NCBI RefSeq assembly: GCF_039521745.1 | Contig: NZ_BAAACT010000038.1 | Length of the DNA: 64,000 bases | Strand: one strand, 5' to 3' | Source of the DNA: Faecalicatena contorta | GTDB taxonomy: Bacteria > Bacillota > Clostridia > Lachnospirales > Lachnospiraceae | In this document: positions 33,304 through 42,878 of the stretch, piece after piece | Position numbering within the stretch: the stretch's first letter is position 1 | Layout: every line of letters starts with the position of its first letter | The notes under the pieces: generated by a model | Seen by the model: the letters and a program-made list of their open reading frames with translations, nothing else | Database searches by the model: none | Told to the model about the DNA's origin: nothing | Program-made: the position numbers and the translations under genes

Positions 33304-34920
33304 ATGAATGAAACAATCATAACCCCGGAGACATCCCAGGCAGAAACCCCAGCTTCCCAAAAGCGCCTGCGGGAGATCCTGCAGGTACTTGGTAAACATC
33401 GCATAACCCATGGGCTCACCCCGGCCAAACTTCGCGAAATTCTGGAAGATTTGGGCCCAACTTATGTAAAACTTGGGCAGATTATGTCCATGCGTTCGGA
33501 TATGCTTCCTGAAAATTACTGCCGTGAGCTGACGAAGCTGCGCACAGAGGTAAGGCCTCTGCCCTATTCCGTTGTATCCGGAGTCATCGAAGAAGAACTC
33601 AAAGAACCGGCGGGAAATATCTTCTCCCAGATTGAGGAGACTCCACTCGGCTCTGCTTCGATTGCCCAAGTGCACCCCGCAGTCCTAAAGGATGGCACAA
33701 AGGTCGTTATTAAAATACAGCGGCCGGCCATAAAAGAGATCATGCAGGACGATATCCGGCTTCTGAAAAAGGCCGCCGGCATTCTGAAACTGGCTATAGG
33801 GACAGAGGATCTGATTGATTTCAGGACAATTCTGGATGAGCTCTGGAAGACCACCCGGGAAGAAATAGATTTTCTGCAGGAGGCTGCAAACCTCAGCCTT
33901 TTTTATGAGAACCAGAAGGATATTGTGTATGTTACTTGTCCAAGAGTTTTTCACGAGTTCACTACTCCCCGGCTGCTTGTGATGGAGTATATTGACGGGA
34001 TACAGATCGACGAGACAGAACGTCTCAAAGAGCTTGGCTATGATATGACAGAGATCGGCCAGAAGGCTGCCGAAAATTACTGTAAGCAGATACTCGAGGA
34101 TGGTTTTTTTCATGCGGATCCCCATCCGGGCAATCTCTGGGTAGCAGGCGGACAGATCGCCTGGCTTGACTTAGGGATGACGGGCAGGCTGACTGAGCAC
34201 AACAAACAGCTGCTCAAGAAGGCGATCACGGCGATTCTGGAACACGATATCTATTCTCTGAAAAATGTGCTTCTGGCATTCGGGGAACCCCAGGAACGCG
34301 TCAACCATGCCAGACTTTATACAGACATTGATGATATTTTAAGCAAATATATGTCTATGGATTTCGGAACAATGAAGCTGGGGGAATTAATTGAGCGCAT
34401 GCTTTCTCTTGTGAAGGATCACCGTCTGGCTATTACCCCAGACATTACGCTGCTCGGACGGAGCATGGTCACGATGGAGGGAACGCTGGCAGCCTGTGCC
34501 CCGGACGTCAATATTCTGCAGATTCTTTCTATGCACATGTCCTCGCTCCTGCTGAAAGAACTGGATATAAAAAAACTGCTCAGGCATAAGGGACGCCAGC
34601 TCTATACTTCTATGGATAAGTCCATGGAGATTCCGGCACAGATATCTGATCTGCTCAATATTACCAAGAATGGACAGGCCCAGCTGAATCTGCAGCTTTC
34701 TGATTCCGAGGAGATACGCGCCGATATTCATAAAACGGCTGACCGTTTTGTTCTGAGTATACTGGCGGCAGCTCTGTTCATTGGCTCCGGAATGATTATT
34801 CATGTACGCACAATTCCACAGTGGTTTGGGATACCTTGGATCAGTTTTTTGGGGTATACGGTCTCTGGGGTGATCATCGTTGGATTGATTATCAGGATAT
34901 TGCTGGCGCGGCGGAAGTAG
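33304..34920 (+). CDS. UbiB/AarF (ABC1) family atypical kinase
   Basis: A 538-aa ABC1/UbiB protein. The KxGQ signature (GPTYVKLGQIMSMRSDMLP, about 50-68), the Ala-rich nucleotide loop (GSASIAQVH), the invariant Lys in VVIKIQRP, the catalytic loop HADPHPGN and the DLG metal motif (WLDLGMTGRL) are all intact. Two C-terminal membrane helices (about 485-505 and 515-533) anchor it. In ubiquinone makers the family supports quinone synthesis; a fermentative Firmicute lacks that, so here it may handle other isoprenoid or lipid intermediates. Co-transcribed with the phasin-like gene. Confidence 0.93.
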   Translation: MNETIITPETSQAETPASQKRLREILQVLGKHRITHGLTPAKLREILEDLGPTYVKLGQIMSMRSDMLPENYCRELTKLRTEVRPLPYSVVSGVIEEELKEPAGNIFSQIEETPLGSASIAQVHPAVLKDGTKVVIKIQRPAIKEIMQDDIRLLKKAAGILKLAIGTEDLIDFRTILDELWKTTREEIDFLQEAANLSLFYENQKDIVYVTCPRVFHEFTTPRLLVMEYIDGIQIDETERLKELGYDMTEIGQKAAENYCKQILEDGFFHADPHPGNLWVAGGQIAWLDLGMTGRLTEHNKQLLKKAITAILEHDIYSLKNVLLAFGEPQERVNHARLYTDIDDILSKYMSMDFGTMKLGELIERMLSLVKDHRLAITPDITLLGRSMVTMEGTLAACAPDVNILQILSMHMSSLLLKELDIKKLLRHKGRQLYTSMDKSMEIPAQISDLLNITKNGQAQLNLQLSDSEEIRADIHKTADRFVLSILAAALFIGSGMIIHVRTIPQWFGIPWISFLGYTVSGVIIVGLIIRILLARRK

Positions 34921-35110
34921 TGGGGAGAGGGCGCAATGCAAAACAGCACACGCCTTCCCGGCCCCTCCCGGTTCGCCTTCTGCAAAGCTGGGCGCATCCT
35001 GCCGATGGATGTCTGGTCGGTATTTTGTGGCTTGGACGGGTGTGGATGGATGGCAGGGCTGTATTTGGGGCAAAGGGATTTTGCTTGCTTATATCTTCTT
35101 TTAATTTTAA

Positions 35111-37177
35111 CTATGGCAGGCATTTTATATATCGGTATTGGATCTTTTTGATTATGGGCAGGTCTTTTTGGATGTGTTTTGATGTTTTTTGGTAAAGGGC
35201 GTATAAGTTTTGGTGGGTTTCTTTTGGGGGCGGGGTTTTGTCGTACATTGCTTTTTGGGCGGCCTGCCGGAGGGTGCTGCAGTCTTGTTCGGTCAGGACG
35301 GGCAGGGCTTTTTTAAGGGTTTCGAAGGAATCTGTGCTGAACGGGGTTTTTATGTTTGTGCCTAGGACGGCAGCTGCCGCGCAGAAAGCCAGGTAGATCT
35401 CGGTTATGCCCTTGCCCTGGGCGTATTTTTGTATGGCGTTTTCTTTCTTTTTTCTCCGCACTGCAGCCTGTGCCGCTGTTAGGATTGTGCACAGGAATAC
35501 CAGCAGGACGGCTGTCAGGATGGCCAGGGCTGATTTGGATAAGGCTTGACGGCTTACTGCGGGTTTGCTGGCGGATGCGGGCGGTACTGCTGCCTGGCTG
35601 TCTCCGGTATACGGGAGGGTGTGCTCTCTTATGACCCATTTGTCTTCATAGGTTTCACACCAGGCATGGCCCATGTCGCCCGTTACTTCTGCACGGTAGG
35701 AACCGTCCGGCTGCTCTTTATACGCCGATGGAGGGATGGCATAGCCCTCGGCATACCTGGCTGTGTATCCCATGATGCGGTACATCAGAACAGCCGTTGT
35801 GGCAAAATGGACGCAGAATCCCTTTTTGTTTTCAAACAGGAAGTATTCGGAAAAGTCCTGCCCCGAGGGAGTTGGCCCGGGTTGATAATCGTATACTGTA
35901 TTTTCCTCAAACTCTTTCTGTATAAATTCTGCAGTTTCTTCTACTGAATGGATCTTCTGTTTTTCGCACAGGCTGATCAGACGGGTCAGATTTCCCGGAT
36001 ATCCTCTATATTGATTTGGTATCTCACCGTTTTCTTCCGGAGCTTTCCAAGTACTGTCCTGATAGACTGCGCCGTACGTCAGCGGCAGATAAACGGTGCT
36101 CTCGGGGCGGGTTGGGGACGCTGCTACTAGTCCGTTTCCGTCTCCCGGCTGAAAATATCCGATGTTCTGCAGGCTTGTTGACTGATCCGGAGCAAACAGG
36201 TCGTGAGGGATTCCAGCTGTCGTACCTCCTTCGTTTGGAAACAGTCCTTCCTGGGTATCTTCATTGTTCTGTACTTCGTTATCCTGGGATTCCTCCGGTG
36301 CAGTATCCTGAGGCCTTTCCGGCTTCTCTTCTTCTTTTTCCTTCGGCTCTGCCTCTTCTTTTGATGCACTGTAAGCCTCTTCCAGCCTCTGGATCACATG
36401 TTTATCGATTGCGGCCTGTGCCTGGATATACAGCCCATTTTCTGCGGACTTTTGTTCCTCAATCCGGCCTGCTGCTCCCCAGGAGACTGCGCAGAGCACA
36501 GAGATCAGCACTGCAGCTGTCACTGCATTTCCCCAGACAGATCTCGCTGTACTGCCTGTCCCTATGGCAAAATAAATACCGCAGGACAGAACCAACAGAC
36601 CACAGGACCTCACAGATGGGAAATAACCTTCCATGGCAGAAAGGATAACCGGAATGAAAAGCAGCACTATGACAGCCGCTTTTCCTTTTCCCCTGAGCAG
36701 AACCAGGGAAAACACCGCTATGATTGGTATGGTGGCTGCTGCAATCCACACGGCCAGCAGGATATTAGAAATCTCAGGCACTTCATAGAGCAGGAGCGGC
36801 ACACTGCCCTCCTCATGAATACGCAGATAGGCATTCGCCAGTGAATTCACTGCCGCTGTTGCAGGCACACGATTTTTCCATACAAAAAAAATCAGGGCCG
36901 CGCCTCCTGCAGCCAGATATAGAATTTTTTTCTTTCCCCTGCTTCCCCACAGCCACAGCCAGAATACGGACAGCAGAAAAAGACAGCCATACAAACAGGG
37001 TTTTAACACCTGCAGGGGGAACACGGACAGTAGGCTCTCCCACCATGCGGCGGCAAGAAAACCCGCAGACAATGCCCTTGCCGCAAATAGACTAATCCGG
37101 TTCATTTCCTCGGATGCCTCTCTGCTCTTCTGTTCAAACAGCCTGATGCCTGATTTACCTTCTTTTCTGTTTTTCAT
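35111..37177 (-). CDS. Transglutaminase-like membrane protein
   Basis: A 688-aa protein of the TgpA-like layout: six or so membrane helices (about 30-215), a long extracellular region with an acidic low-complexity stretch (EEAEPKEKEEEKPERPQDT), a transglutaminase-like core, another helix near 550-570, and a cytoplasmic tail. Catalytic Cys455 (KKGFCVHFATTA) and His504 (GDMGHAWCETY) are present; where an Asp normally completes the triad the sequence reads WVIREHT, so the third residue may be Glu. Last gene of moxR-DUF58-transglutaminase, 14 bp after DUF58. This trio is common in bacteria and is thought to act at the envelope. Confidence 0.9.
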   Translation of the reverse strand: MKNRKEGKSGIRLFEQKSREASEEMNRISLFAARALSAGFLAAAWWESLLSVFPLQVLKPCLYGCLFLLSVFWLWLWGSRGKKKILYLAAGGAALIFFVWKNRVPATAAVNSLANAYLRIHEEGSVPLLLYEVPEISNILLAVWIAAATIPIIAVFSLVLLRGKGKAAVIVLLFIPVILSAMEGYFPSVRSCGLLVLSCGIYFAIGTGSTARSVWGNAVTAAVLISVLCAVSWGAAGRIEEQKSAENGLYIQAQAAIDKHVIQRLEEAYSASKEEAEPKEKEEEKPERPQDTAPEESQDNEVQNNEDTQEGLFPNEGGTTAGIPHDLFAPDQSTSLQNIGYFQPGDGNGLVAASPTRPESTVYLPLTYGAVYQDSTWKAPEENGEIPNQYRGYPGNLTRLISLCEKQKIHSVEETAEFIQKEFEENTVYDYQPGPTPSGQDFSEYFLFENKKGFCVHFATTAVLMYRIMGYTARYAEGYAIPPSAYKEQPDGSYRAEVTGDMGHAWCETYEDKWVIREHTLPYTGDSQAAVPPASASKPAVSRQALSKSALAILTAVLLVFLCTILTAAQAAVRRKKKENAIQKYAQGKGITEIYLAFCAAAAVLGTNIKTPFSTDSFETLKKALPVLTEQDCSTLRQAAQKAMYDKTPPPKETHQNLYALYQKTSKHIQKDLPIIKKIQYRYIKCLP

Positions 37178-37191
37178 CGGCAGTCTCCTCC

Positions 37192-38247
37192 CTACAGCTG
37201 CAGTAATTCCTGCTTTTCACCATTGACGGTTATCCCTCCCTGTCCGTCAATATTAACAATACTGCTGAAATGCTCCCCGCGGAATGCATCTTCATAGCAG
37301 GCTTTGCGCATACTGTCATCCGTATACGGCTCCATATCCAGCATTCTCCACAGAAGGCCGTGCACTGTCTCCTCACTGCTGACCTTCCATTTCACAATTC
37401 TCATATTCTTTTCTTCAAACCAGGCAGCCATATGAATACATTTTTCCTCCGCCAGCGTCATGCACAGGGAGGCGGCTGATTCCAGCATTTTACTGAACCC
37501 CTCGCTGCTCTGTCCTTTTTCCGGGTACTCCATCCAGACCAACACGACACATCCCAGGGGAAAGCTGTATTCCTTTACCATCAGTGCATCTTCTTTGGCG
37601 GTCAGCTTCCAGTGGATGTCGTGCACAGAGTCCCATGGCCGGTATTCCCTGACCTGATAGATTTCAGCGGGGTCATCCCCGCTTTTTTCTACGGAATATT
37701 CATCCGCATCAGCCAGAAACTCCCGCGTCCGTCTCGTAATTTCCAGCGGCATCAGGCCGGCCCTGGGCATGATCCCGACATAAGCCTTATCCGCAACGGG
37801 GATAGTTCTGTAAAACATCCCGAAAAAGTCGAAAATTTTCATACCGTCGAGCGCGACTTCCATGTTTCCGCAGTATTCCGATGTAAAATAAAACGGAAGC
37901 GCTTTTTTTCTGCCCGGCTCCAACATTCCGGACATCTTTTTTACCATCATCTGACCGGAATTTCTTCCGCCGATCTTCACCCGAAGTTCATATTTCCCAT
38001 TCCAGATCCTGGAAGTATTATTTACCCATAATTTCACCCTGATTTTCTGGTTTTTCTCCCCCATAGCCGGAACCTTCCCGATCCCCGCCGACAACCTTGC
38101 AGACATGTTGTGCAGACAGGCAATTGAGACAAAGGGGTACAGGATTTCCAGCGCTAAAGCGGCTGAAAGGGCCGGAGTATCATACATCAGGAACAGATAC
38201 CCGGTTACCAGAACCGCCACCGCATATCCTACTGTTCGTCTTATCAT
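37192..38247 (-). CDS. DUF58 domain-containing protein
   Basis: A 351-aa protein with two N-terminal membrane helices (about 4-40) and a C-terminal DUF58 domain with von Willebrand A-like features. The family motif YRPWDSVHDIHWKLTAKEDALMVKEY (about 190-215) is plain. The start at MIRRTVGYAV with AGGTGG is preferred to a frame 43 codons longer that runs into the moxR gene. It is 8 bp after moxR and is expected to partner the MoxR ATPase as in the widespread MoxR-DUF58-transglutaminase module. Confidence 0.92.
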   Translation of the reverse strand: MIRRTVGYAVAVLVTGYLFLMYDTPALSAALALEILYPFVSIACLHNMSARLSAGIGKVPAMGEKNQKIRVKLWVNNTSRIWNGKYELRVKIGGRNSGQMMVKKMSGMLEPGRKKALPFYFTSEYCGNMEVALDGMKIFDFFGMFYRTIPVADKAYVGIMPRAGLMPLEITRRTREFLADADEYSVEKSGDDPAEIYQVREYRPWDSVHDIHWKLTAKEDALMVKEYSFPLGCVVLVWMEYPEKGQSSEGFSKMLESAASLCMTLAEEKCIHMAAWFEEKNMRIVKWKVSSEETVHGLLWRMLDMEPYTDDSMRKACYEDAFRGEHFSSIVNIDGQGGITVNGEKQELLQL

Positions 38248-38255
38248 GCCGCCAC

Positions 38256-39203
38256 CTAACGCCTTTTCATAACTGGTGGCTTCACCTCTTCCAGGATCTG
38301 TTCCAGTACATCTTCCGTCCGGATATGCCCAACCTTTGCCTTGGTGCTGAGCAGTACCCTGTGCCCTGCCACACATTGAAACACATCCGCTACATCGTCT
38401 GGAATCACATACTCCCGGCCTCTCATATAAGCGCCGGCCTTAGCCATAGCCGCCATGGCCACGGTCCCCCTTGGGCTCAGCCCCATTGCAATGTATTCTC
38501 CGCCTCTGGTTGCCTTTGCCAGCTGGGCAATATAAGTATATACGGCGTCATGTATAAACAGATCTTTCACTTCCTCCTGTGCCCGCAAAAGCAGCTCCGC
38601 CGTCATTACCCGTCTCACAGGTCCGGTGCTACGCCCTGACTGGTTTCTCTTCATAATCTCTACTTCTTCTTTCACGCTTGGATACCCCATGCTGACACAG
38701 ATCATAAACCGATCCAGCTGAGACTCCGGAAGCAGCTGTGTTCCCGCAGAACCGGCTGGATTCTCCGTAGCGATCACGATAAAAGGATTCCCCGTCTTTC
38801 TGGTCACCCCATCCACGGTCACCTGCTTCTCCTCCATAACCTCCAACAGCGCGGACTGCGTCTTTGGCGAGGTTCTGTTAATCTCATCCGCCAGCAGGAG
38901 GTTGCACATCACAGCCCCCGGCTGGTAAACAAACTGCTCCGACGCCTTCTGAAACAGCGTAAACCCTGTCAGGTCAGCAGGAAGCACATCCGGAGTAAAC
39001 TGAACCCGCTTCTCCTCAAGCCCCATCGCTTTAGAAAAAGCAAGGGCCATGGTGGTCTTTCCCATCCCCGGAATATCCTCCACTAAAATATGCCCCCCAG
39101 CCAGAATCGCCATCATAATCTTTTCCGTAATCTCCTCTTTCCCAACAACGGCCCTGCCAACCTCTTGAAGCACCACATCAATAGCCTCTCTATAATCAGA
39201 CAT
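38256..39203 (-). CDS. MoxR-family AAA+ ATPase
   Basis: A 315-aa AAA_3 ATPase, a chaperone-like factor for maturation of protein complexes. Walker A GMGKTT within LVEDIPGMGKTTMALAF, Walker B LLLADEINRTSPKTQSALLE, the VTVDGVTRKTGNPFIVIATE sensor region and GLSPRGTVAMAAMAKA near the C-terminus are intact. First gene of the three-gene operon; a TATAAT (39,244-39,239, minus) with a TG extension lies about 35 bp upstream and an AGGAGGAGG ribosome binding site sets the start. Confidence 0.95.
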   Translation of the reverse strand: MSDYREAIDVVLQEVGRAVVGKEEITEKIMMAILAGGHILVEDIPGMGKTTMALAFSKAMGLEEKRVQFTPDVLPADLTGFTLFQKASEQFVYQPGAVMCNLLLADEINRTSPKTQSALLEVMEEKQVTVDGVTRKTGNPFIVIATENPAGSAGTQLLPESQLDRFMICVSMGYPSVKEEVEIMKRNQSGRSTGPVRRVMTAELLLRAQEEVKDLFIHDAVYTYIAQLAKATRGGEYIAMGLSPRGTVAMAAMAKAGAYMRGREYVIPDDVADVFQCVAGHRVLLSTKAKVGHIRTEDVLEQILEEVKPPVMKRR

Positions 39204-39399
39204 AAAACGCCTCCTCCTGACAAATACTTGTTCCCCAAATTATATCACATAATCAAGTAGTTTTGGGAAAGGATTCGCCTATCTGGGGCGGGAGGGACTA
39301 CGGAGGCGGGGAAACTTCAGGGAACCTTCCTGCAAACGGGCCGCCTGCAGAAAGGTTCACGGTAGCAGCGGATTAAACTAGCTACGCGGATATCAAAGC

Positions 39400-39789
39400 C
39401 CCCATTACCTTTGTAGATATCCTGCCCTTTTACGATATATACTACCCCAGCCATTCATTCCCGCTTCATCGATTCCATCCGCCGCCCCCGCCAAGATCCC
39501 CCGTCATTGAAGCCACTCCTACCGTTTTGATGCACCAGCTTCAGGAACCGGACATAGGGGCATCTGGAGGCGTCTTACGGCGGTTAGCTGGAGTTAAGTA
39601 AAATAGAAGGAAAACCGGGGTGATTTTTGTGATTCCGAATCACAAAAATCCCTGGCCCCAGCGCGCGAAGCCATCAGGGCTTCGCGTGATGTGGCCAGGT
39701 TGCCCCGGTTTTCCTTCTATTTTACTTTACTCCAGTTTACCGTCGTAACCCGTCTCCAGATGCCCCTATGTCCGGTTCCTAAAGCGTCC
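39400..39789 (-). repeat. Structured palindromic element E5
   Basis: Minus-strand copy beginning GGACGCTTT (39,789-39,781), 21 nt after the BceB-type permease stop. Arms 39,538-39,620 and 39,701-39,786 pair over about 85 bp with few mismatches. The core holds a TTCGGAA-loop hairpin with a 13-bp stem (39,622-39,650) and a CTGAT-loop hairpin (39,664-39,686). The module GCTGGTGCATCAAAACGGTA follows. Further stems (GGATATC..GATATCC near 39,400 and AACCTT..AAGGTT near 39,325) extend towards moxR. Confidence 0.85.
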
Positions 39790-39809
39790 GCTCATCCGCT
39801 CCCGCGACT

Positions 39810-41783
39810 TCACTGCACAATCCTATAATATTGTTTGGAGGTTATTAGGAATATAGCTGCGTAAAATACTGCAAATATGAATACTGTCCCCACGGTACAC
39901 AGGAAAAACAGGTGTACGTTTGTGAGATTCATGACCGCCAGCAATTTTGTAACCGTTTTGAAGGCGAAGGCTACATGAATAATGGCTGCAATCAACGGCA
40001 GGAAGAAGACCATTAGTACCTGGGTTTTGATGGAACGTCTTACTTCTTTTTTGCTCATTCCCACTTTCTGCATGATCTGGAAGCGGCCGCGGTCGTCGTA
40101 GCCCTCGGATATCTGCTTGTAATAGATAATTAGGACGGTGGCCATCAGGAATAATGCGCCTACAAATACGCCAAGGAATAAGAAACCGCCGTATATTGCA
40201 TAAAACTCTCCTCTGTAGGCTTCTCTATACTCTATGCGTGATTCTGCAACCTCCTTTGCCAGACGCTGCTCTATTGCTTTTGCAGCGGTATTTTTATCTT
40301 CTTCCTTTCCGCTCATGTTGAAGGAATCGGAATAAATGATCGTGTCTGCGCCTTCATAGCCGTACTGCTGTTTTAGGTCTGCGATCTGCTGTATATCTGA
40401 CATCACTACGACCATTCCCTCTACTGCGCCGGAAACTTCATTCTCTGCTTCTTCTTTCAGGCTGACCGCCTTTTTTACTTTGTAGGATTCATCTTCTATC
40501 TGTAACACGTCTGAGTTCCATTCTCCACCGGACATATGGATCAGTACTTCATTTCGCTCCAGTGTCTCATTGGTTCCCTCCAGCCTGTTGTAGTCTGATA
40601 AGGGGATGATTTCCATCCATCTGAAATCTTCTGTTGTGTAAGATTTATCCGTCTTTTCTTCCAGCAGAACCGTACTGTTTTTTTCGTCATATATTACAGT
40701 AAAACTTCCGGAACTGTAAGATCTACGGTCTCCTATCTTTACCCCGGCCTTTTTTGTCTCTTCTTCTATAATATGGTCCGTCTTGGCCCGATTTTCCTGT
40801 GACGCGTCAAAAACCATCACATCCATGTCCGTAGGAAAACGCGTTACCAGCAGATTCTCCATGCCCGCATATAGCGAAACGGAAACAGAAATCATAACCA
40901 GGACTATCGTGCTTAGGATACAGATATTAGCAAGTCCCACCGCATTCTGCTTCATTCTGTAAATCATTCCCGATACGGCAGTAAAATGTCTGCTCTTATA
41001 GTAAAACTTTTTATTCTTTTTTAAGATTTTCAAAACAGCAATGCTTCCGGCAGTAAACAGGCAGTATGTCCCTATGATTACGAGAATGACTGCTATGAAG
41101 AACTTTCCAATGGCTGCCAGGGGAGAGTCCGTGGTCTGTGCAATATAGTAGCCGATTCCAAGGGTCACCACCCCAATCAGCGCGAGCAGCCATTTTGTCT
41201 TCGGTTCTTTTTCTCCCTGACTGCCGCCGTGCAGCAGCTCGATCGGGTTGGCCTTCTGCACCTGAAACAGATTGAAGATAAAAGTTACCACAAACGTAAT
41301 AAGAAACAGTACAATGGTGCCGATCATGGCCGCCGGTTCTACTGCAAAATTCAGTGGAACCTTAAAATGGATCATTTTTAATAAAATTAAAAACATGAGC
41401 TTTCCAAGCAGAACACCCAGCACCAGACCCAGAAAGATACTGATAAGGGTTGTAAGGATTGATTCCCATGCCATCATTTTTGTCAGGTTGCCCTTATCCA
41501 TCCCCAGCACCTGATATAGACCGAATTCCTTTTTTCTCTGTTTAACCAGGAAACTGTTCGTATAAAACAGAAATACCACGGAAAATATTCCCGTAATCGT
41601 AACCGCCCATCTCAGAACCAGCCTCAATGTATCTGCGCCCTGCATCTGATCCAGCCCGGTGTTTCTGCTGATTGCATTCATGACGTAGAACATCATAACT
41701 GTCAGCACACAGGTAAGCAGGTAGGGGATGTAAACCTTTCCGTTCTTTTTTAAGTTTGTAAATGCAAGCCTTGGATAAAACAT
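39810..41783 (-). CDS. Bce-type ABC transporter permease
   Basis: A 657-aa FtsX-domain permease of the BceB class, used for peptide antibiotic sensing and resistance. About ten membrane helices: one at 15-40, a first FtsX block (55-250), helices at about 280-305, a large extracellular domain of about 200 residues (310-525), and the last FtsX helices (530-655). The N-terminal RLAFTNLKKNGKVYIPYLLT is typical. It overlaps the ATPase gene by one base (TAATG). Element E5 begins just after its stop. Confidence 0.93.
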   Translation of the reverse strand: MFYPRLAFTNLKKNGKVYIPYLLTCVLTVMMFYVMNAISRNTGLDQMQGADTLRLVLRWAVTITGIFSVVFLFYTNSFLVKQRKKEFGLYQVLGMDKGNLTKMMAWESILTTLISIFLGLVLGVLLGKLMFLILLKMIHFKVPLNFAVEPAAMIGTIVLFLITFVVTFIFNLFQVQKANPIELLHGGSQGEKEPKTKWLLALIGVVTLGIGYYIAQTTDSPLAAIGKFFIAVILVIIGTYCLFTAGSIAVLKILKKNKKFYYKSRHFTAVSGMIYRMKQNAVGLANICILSTIVLVMISVSVSLYAGMENLLVTRFPTDMDVMVFDASQENRAKTDHIIEEETKKAGVKIGDRRSYSSGSFTVIYDEKNSTVLLEEKTDKSYTTEDFRWMEIIPLSDYNRLEGTNETLERNEVLIHMSGGEWNSDVLQIEDESYKVKKAVSLKEEAENEVSGAVEGMVVVMSDIQQIADLKQQYGYEGADTIIYSDSFNMSGKEEDKNTAAKAIEQRLAKEVAESRIEYREAYRGEFYAIYGGFLFLGVFVGALFLMATVLIIYYKQISEGYDDRGRFQIMQKVGMSKKEVRRSIKTQVLMVFFLPLIAAIIHVAFAFKTVTKLLAVMNLTNVHLFFLCTVGTVFIFAVFYAAIFLITSKQYYRIVQ

Positions 41784-42544
41784 TACTGCTCACCCCCTGT
41801 GATTAAGACAGTCAGCGCCGCCGAAATCTTTTGGTACATTTCCTCGTTTGTCTGATTGCCTCTGTATATCTGGTGGTAAACCTGCCCGTCTTTGATGAAC
41901 ATGACGCGGTTCGCACTGCTTGCGGCTTTTACACTGTGTGTTACCATCAGAATGGTCTGCCCGTTCTGATTGATTGTGTTAAAAAGATTCATCAGGTCAT
42001 CCGAAGCCCTGGAATCCAGCGCTCCTGTCGGTTCGTCCGCGAGGATCAGCTGAGGTCTCGTGATCAAGGCCCTTGCAACGGCCGCACGCTGTTTCTGCCC
42101 TCCGGAGACTTCATAGGGAAATTTTTTCAGCAGATCTGTGATTCCAAGCTGGGCGGCTATGGGCTCCAGCCTCTGTCTCATCTCTTCGTATTTTTTCCCC
42201 GCCAGAACCAGCGGAAGGTAGATATTGTCTTCCAGTGAAAAGGTATCCAGCAGGTTAAAGTCCTGGAAGACGAAGCCCAGGTTCTGTCTTCTGAATGCCG
42301 CCATTTCCCGGTCTTTAATTGTACTTAAGTCACGTCCTTTCAGGAGTACTTTTCCGCTGGTGGGTTTATCCAAAGATGCCAGAATGTTCAGCAATGTCGT
42401 TTTTCCGGAACCGGATTCGCCCATGATTGCCACGTATTCCCTCGGCTCTATGGAAAATGTGACATCTGCAAGGGCCTGCACCTGACTGCCTCCGAATCTG
42501 GTTGTATAAATCTTTTTTACATTTTTCACATCTAATAATGACAT
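41783..42544 (-). CDS. Bce-type ABC transporter ATP-binding protein
   Basis: A 253-aa ATPase of the BceA/MacB class. Walker A GESGSGKTT, Q-loop FVFQDFNLLDTFS, signature VSGGQKQRAAVARAL, Walker B LILADEPTGALDSRA and H-loop MVTHSVKAA are intact. The start at MSLLDVKNVKKIY has AGGAACG; the longer frame to 42,619 crosses the promoter. With the downstream permease it forms a flux-sensing detoxification transporter. The matching BceRS-type pair lies 2.3 kb away, beyond the pduS/pduT-like genes. Confidence 0.95.
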   Translation of the reverse strand: MSLLDVKNVKKIYTTRFGGSQVQALADVTFSIEPREYVAIMGESGSGKTTLLNILASLDKPTSGKVLLKGRDLSTIKDREMAAFRRQNLGFVFQDFNLLDTFSLEDNIYLPLVLAGKKYEEMRQRLEPIAAQLGITDLLKKFPYEVSGGQKQRAAVARALITRPQLILADEPTGALDSRASDDLMNLFNTINQNGQTILMVTHSVKAASSANRVMFIKDGQVYHQIYRGNQTNEEMYQKISAALTVLITGGEQ

Positions 42545-42592
42545 AAAGCGTTCCTGCCTTTCTTTTCTGATTGTTTTCCTGTCTATGCACAT

Positions 42593-42667
42593 ATTATAAG
42601 GCACCAGCACTGTCTCCATCCATAACTTTGCCTTTCAAAACCCGGGGAAATCCTTACGTTTTTGTAA
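42593..42667 (-). promoter_or_regulatory. Promoter and candidate BceR operator for the ABC genes
   Basis: TATAAT (42,598-42,593, minus) has no proper -35, typical of activated promoters. Upstream at 42,654-42,667 is TTACGTTTTTGTAA, an inverted repeat matching TNACA-N4-TGTAA at all but one position, the site I recall as reported for BceR-like regulators. This links the ABC genes to the response regulator at 45.9 kb. Inference from sequence only. Confidence 0.5.
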
Positions 42668-42699
42668 GATTCGGTCATTTTTCTCTGTTTCTTTTACAA

Positions 42700-42863
42700 A
42701 AAATATGATATGATGGCACTGTGTTATTATTTTATCAGATAAACACAACCTATGTCCACCAGGCCATATATCCTTTGGCCCCGCGGGCAGCTGCCTCCCC
42801 GGAATCGCTGTGTATTGCACGATTATCCCGGCAAGGGCCTGCTGCTTTCGCGAAAATCAATGA
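42700..42863 (+). other. Upstream region of pduS-like gene
   Basis: GC-rich leader with several short pairings (GCC..GGC, CAGGCC..GGCCTG, CGGGCAGCTGCC). It may be a structured leader. I looked for a cobalamin riboswitch B12 box and did not find one. A TATGAT near 42,705 may be a -10 box. Confidence 0.3.
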
Positions 42864-42878
42864 ATGGAGAAAGAAGCT

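Noticed and set aside
32809..33675. 288-codon minus-strand frame
   Set aside because: Antisense to the phasin-like and UbiB genes; composition is typical of a shadow frame.
42700..42863. Cobalamin riboswitch before the pduS-like gene
   Set aside because: Expected for a PduS gene, but I could not find the B12 box or the characteristic core.
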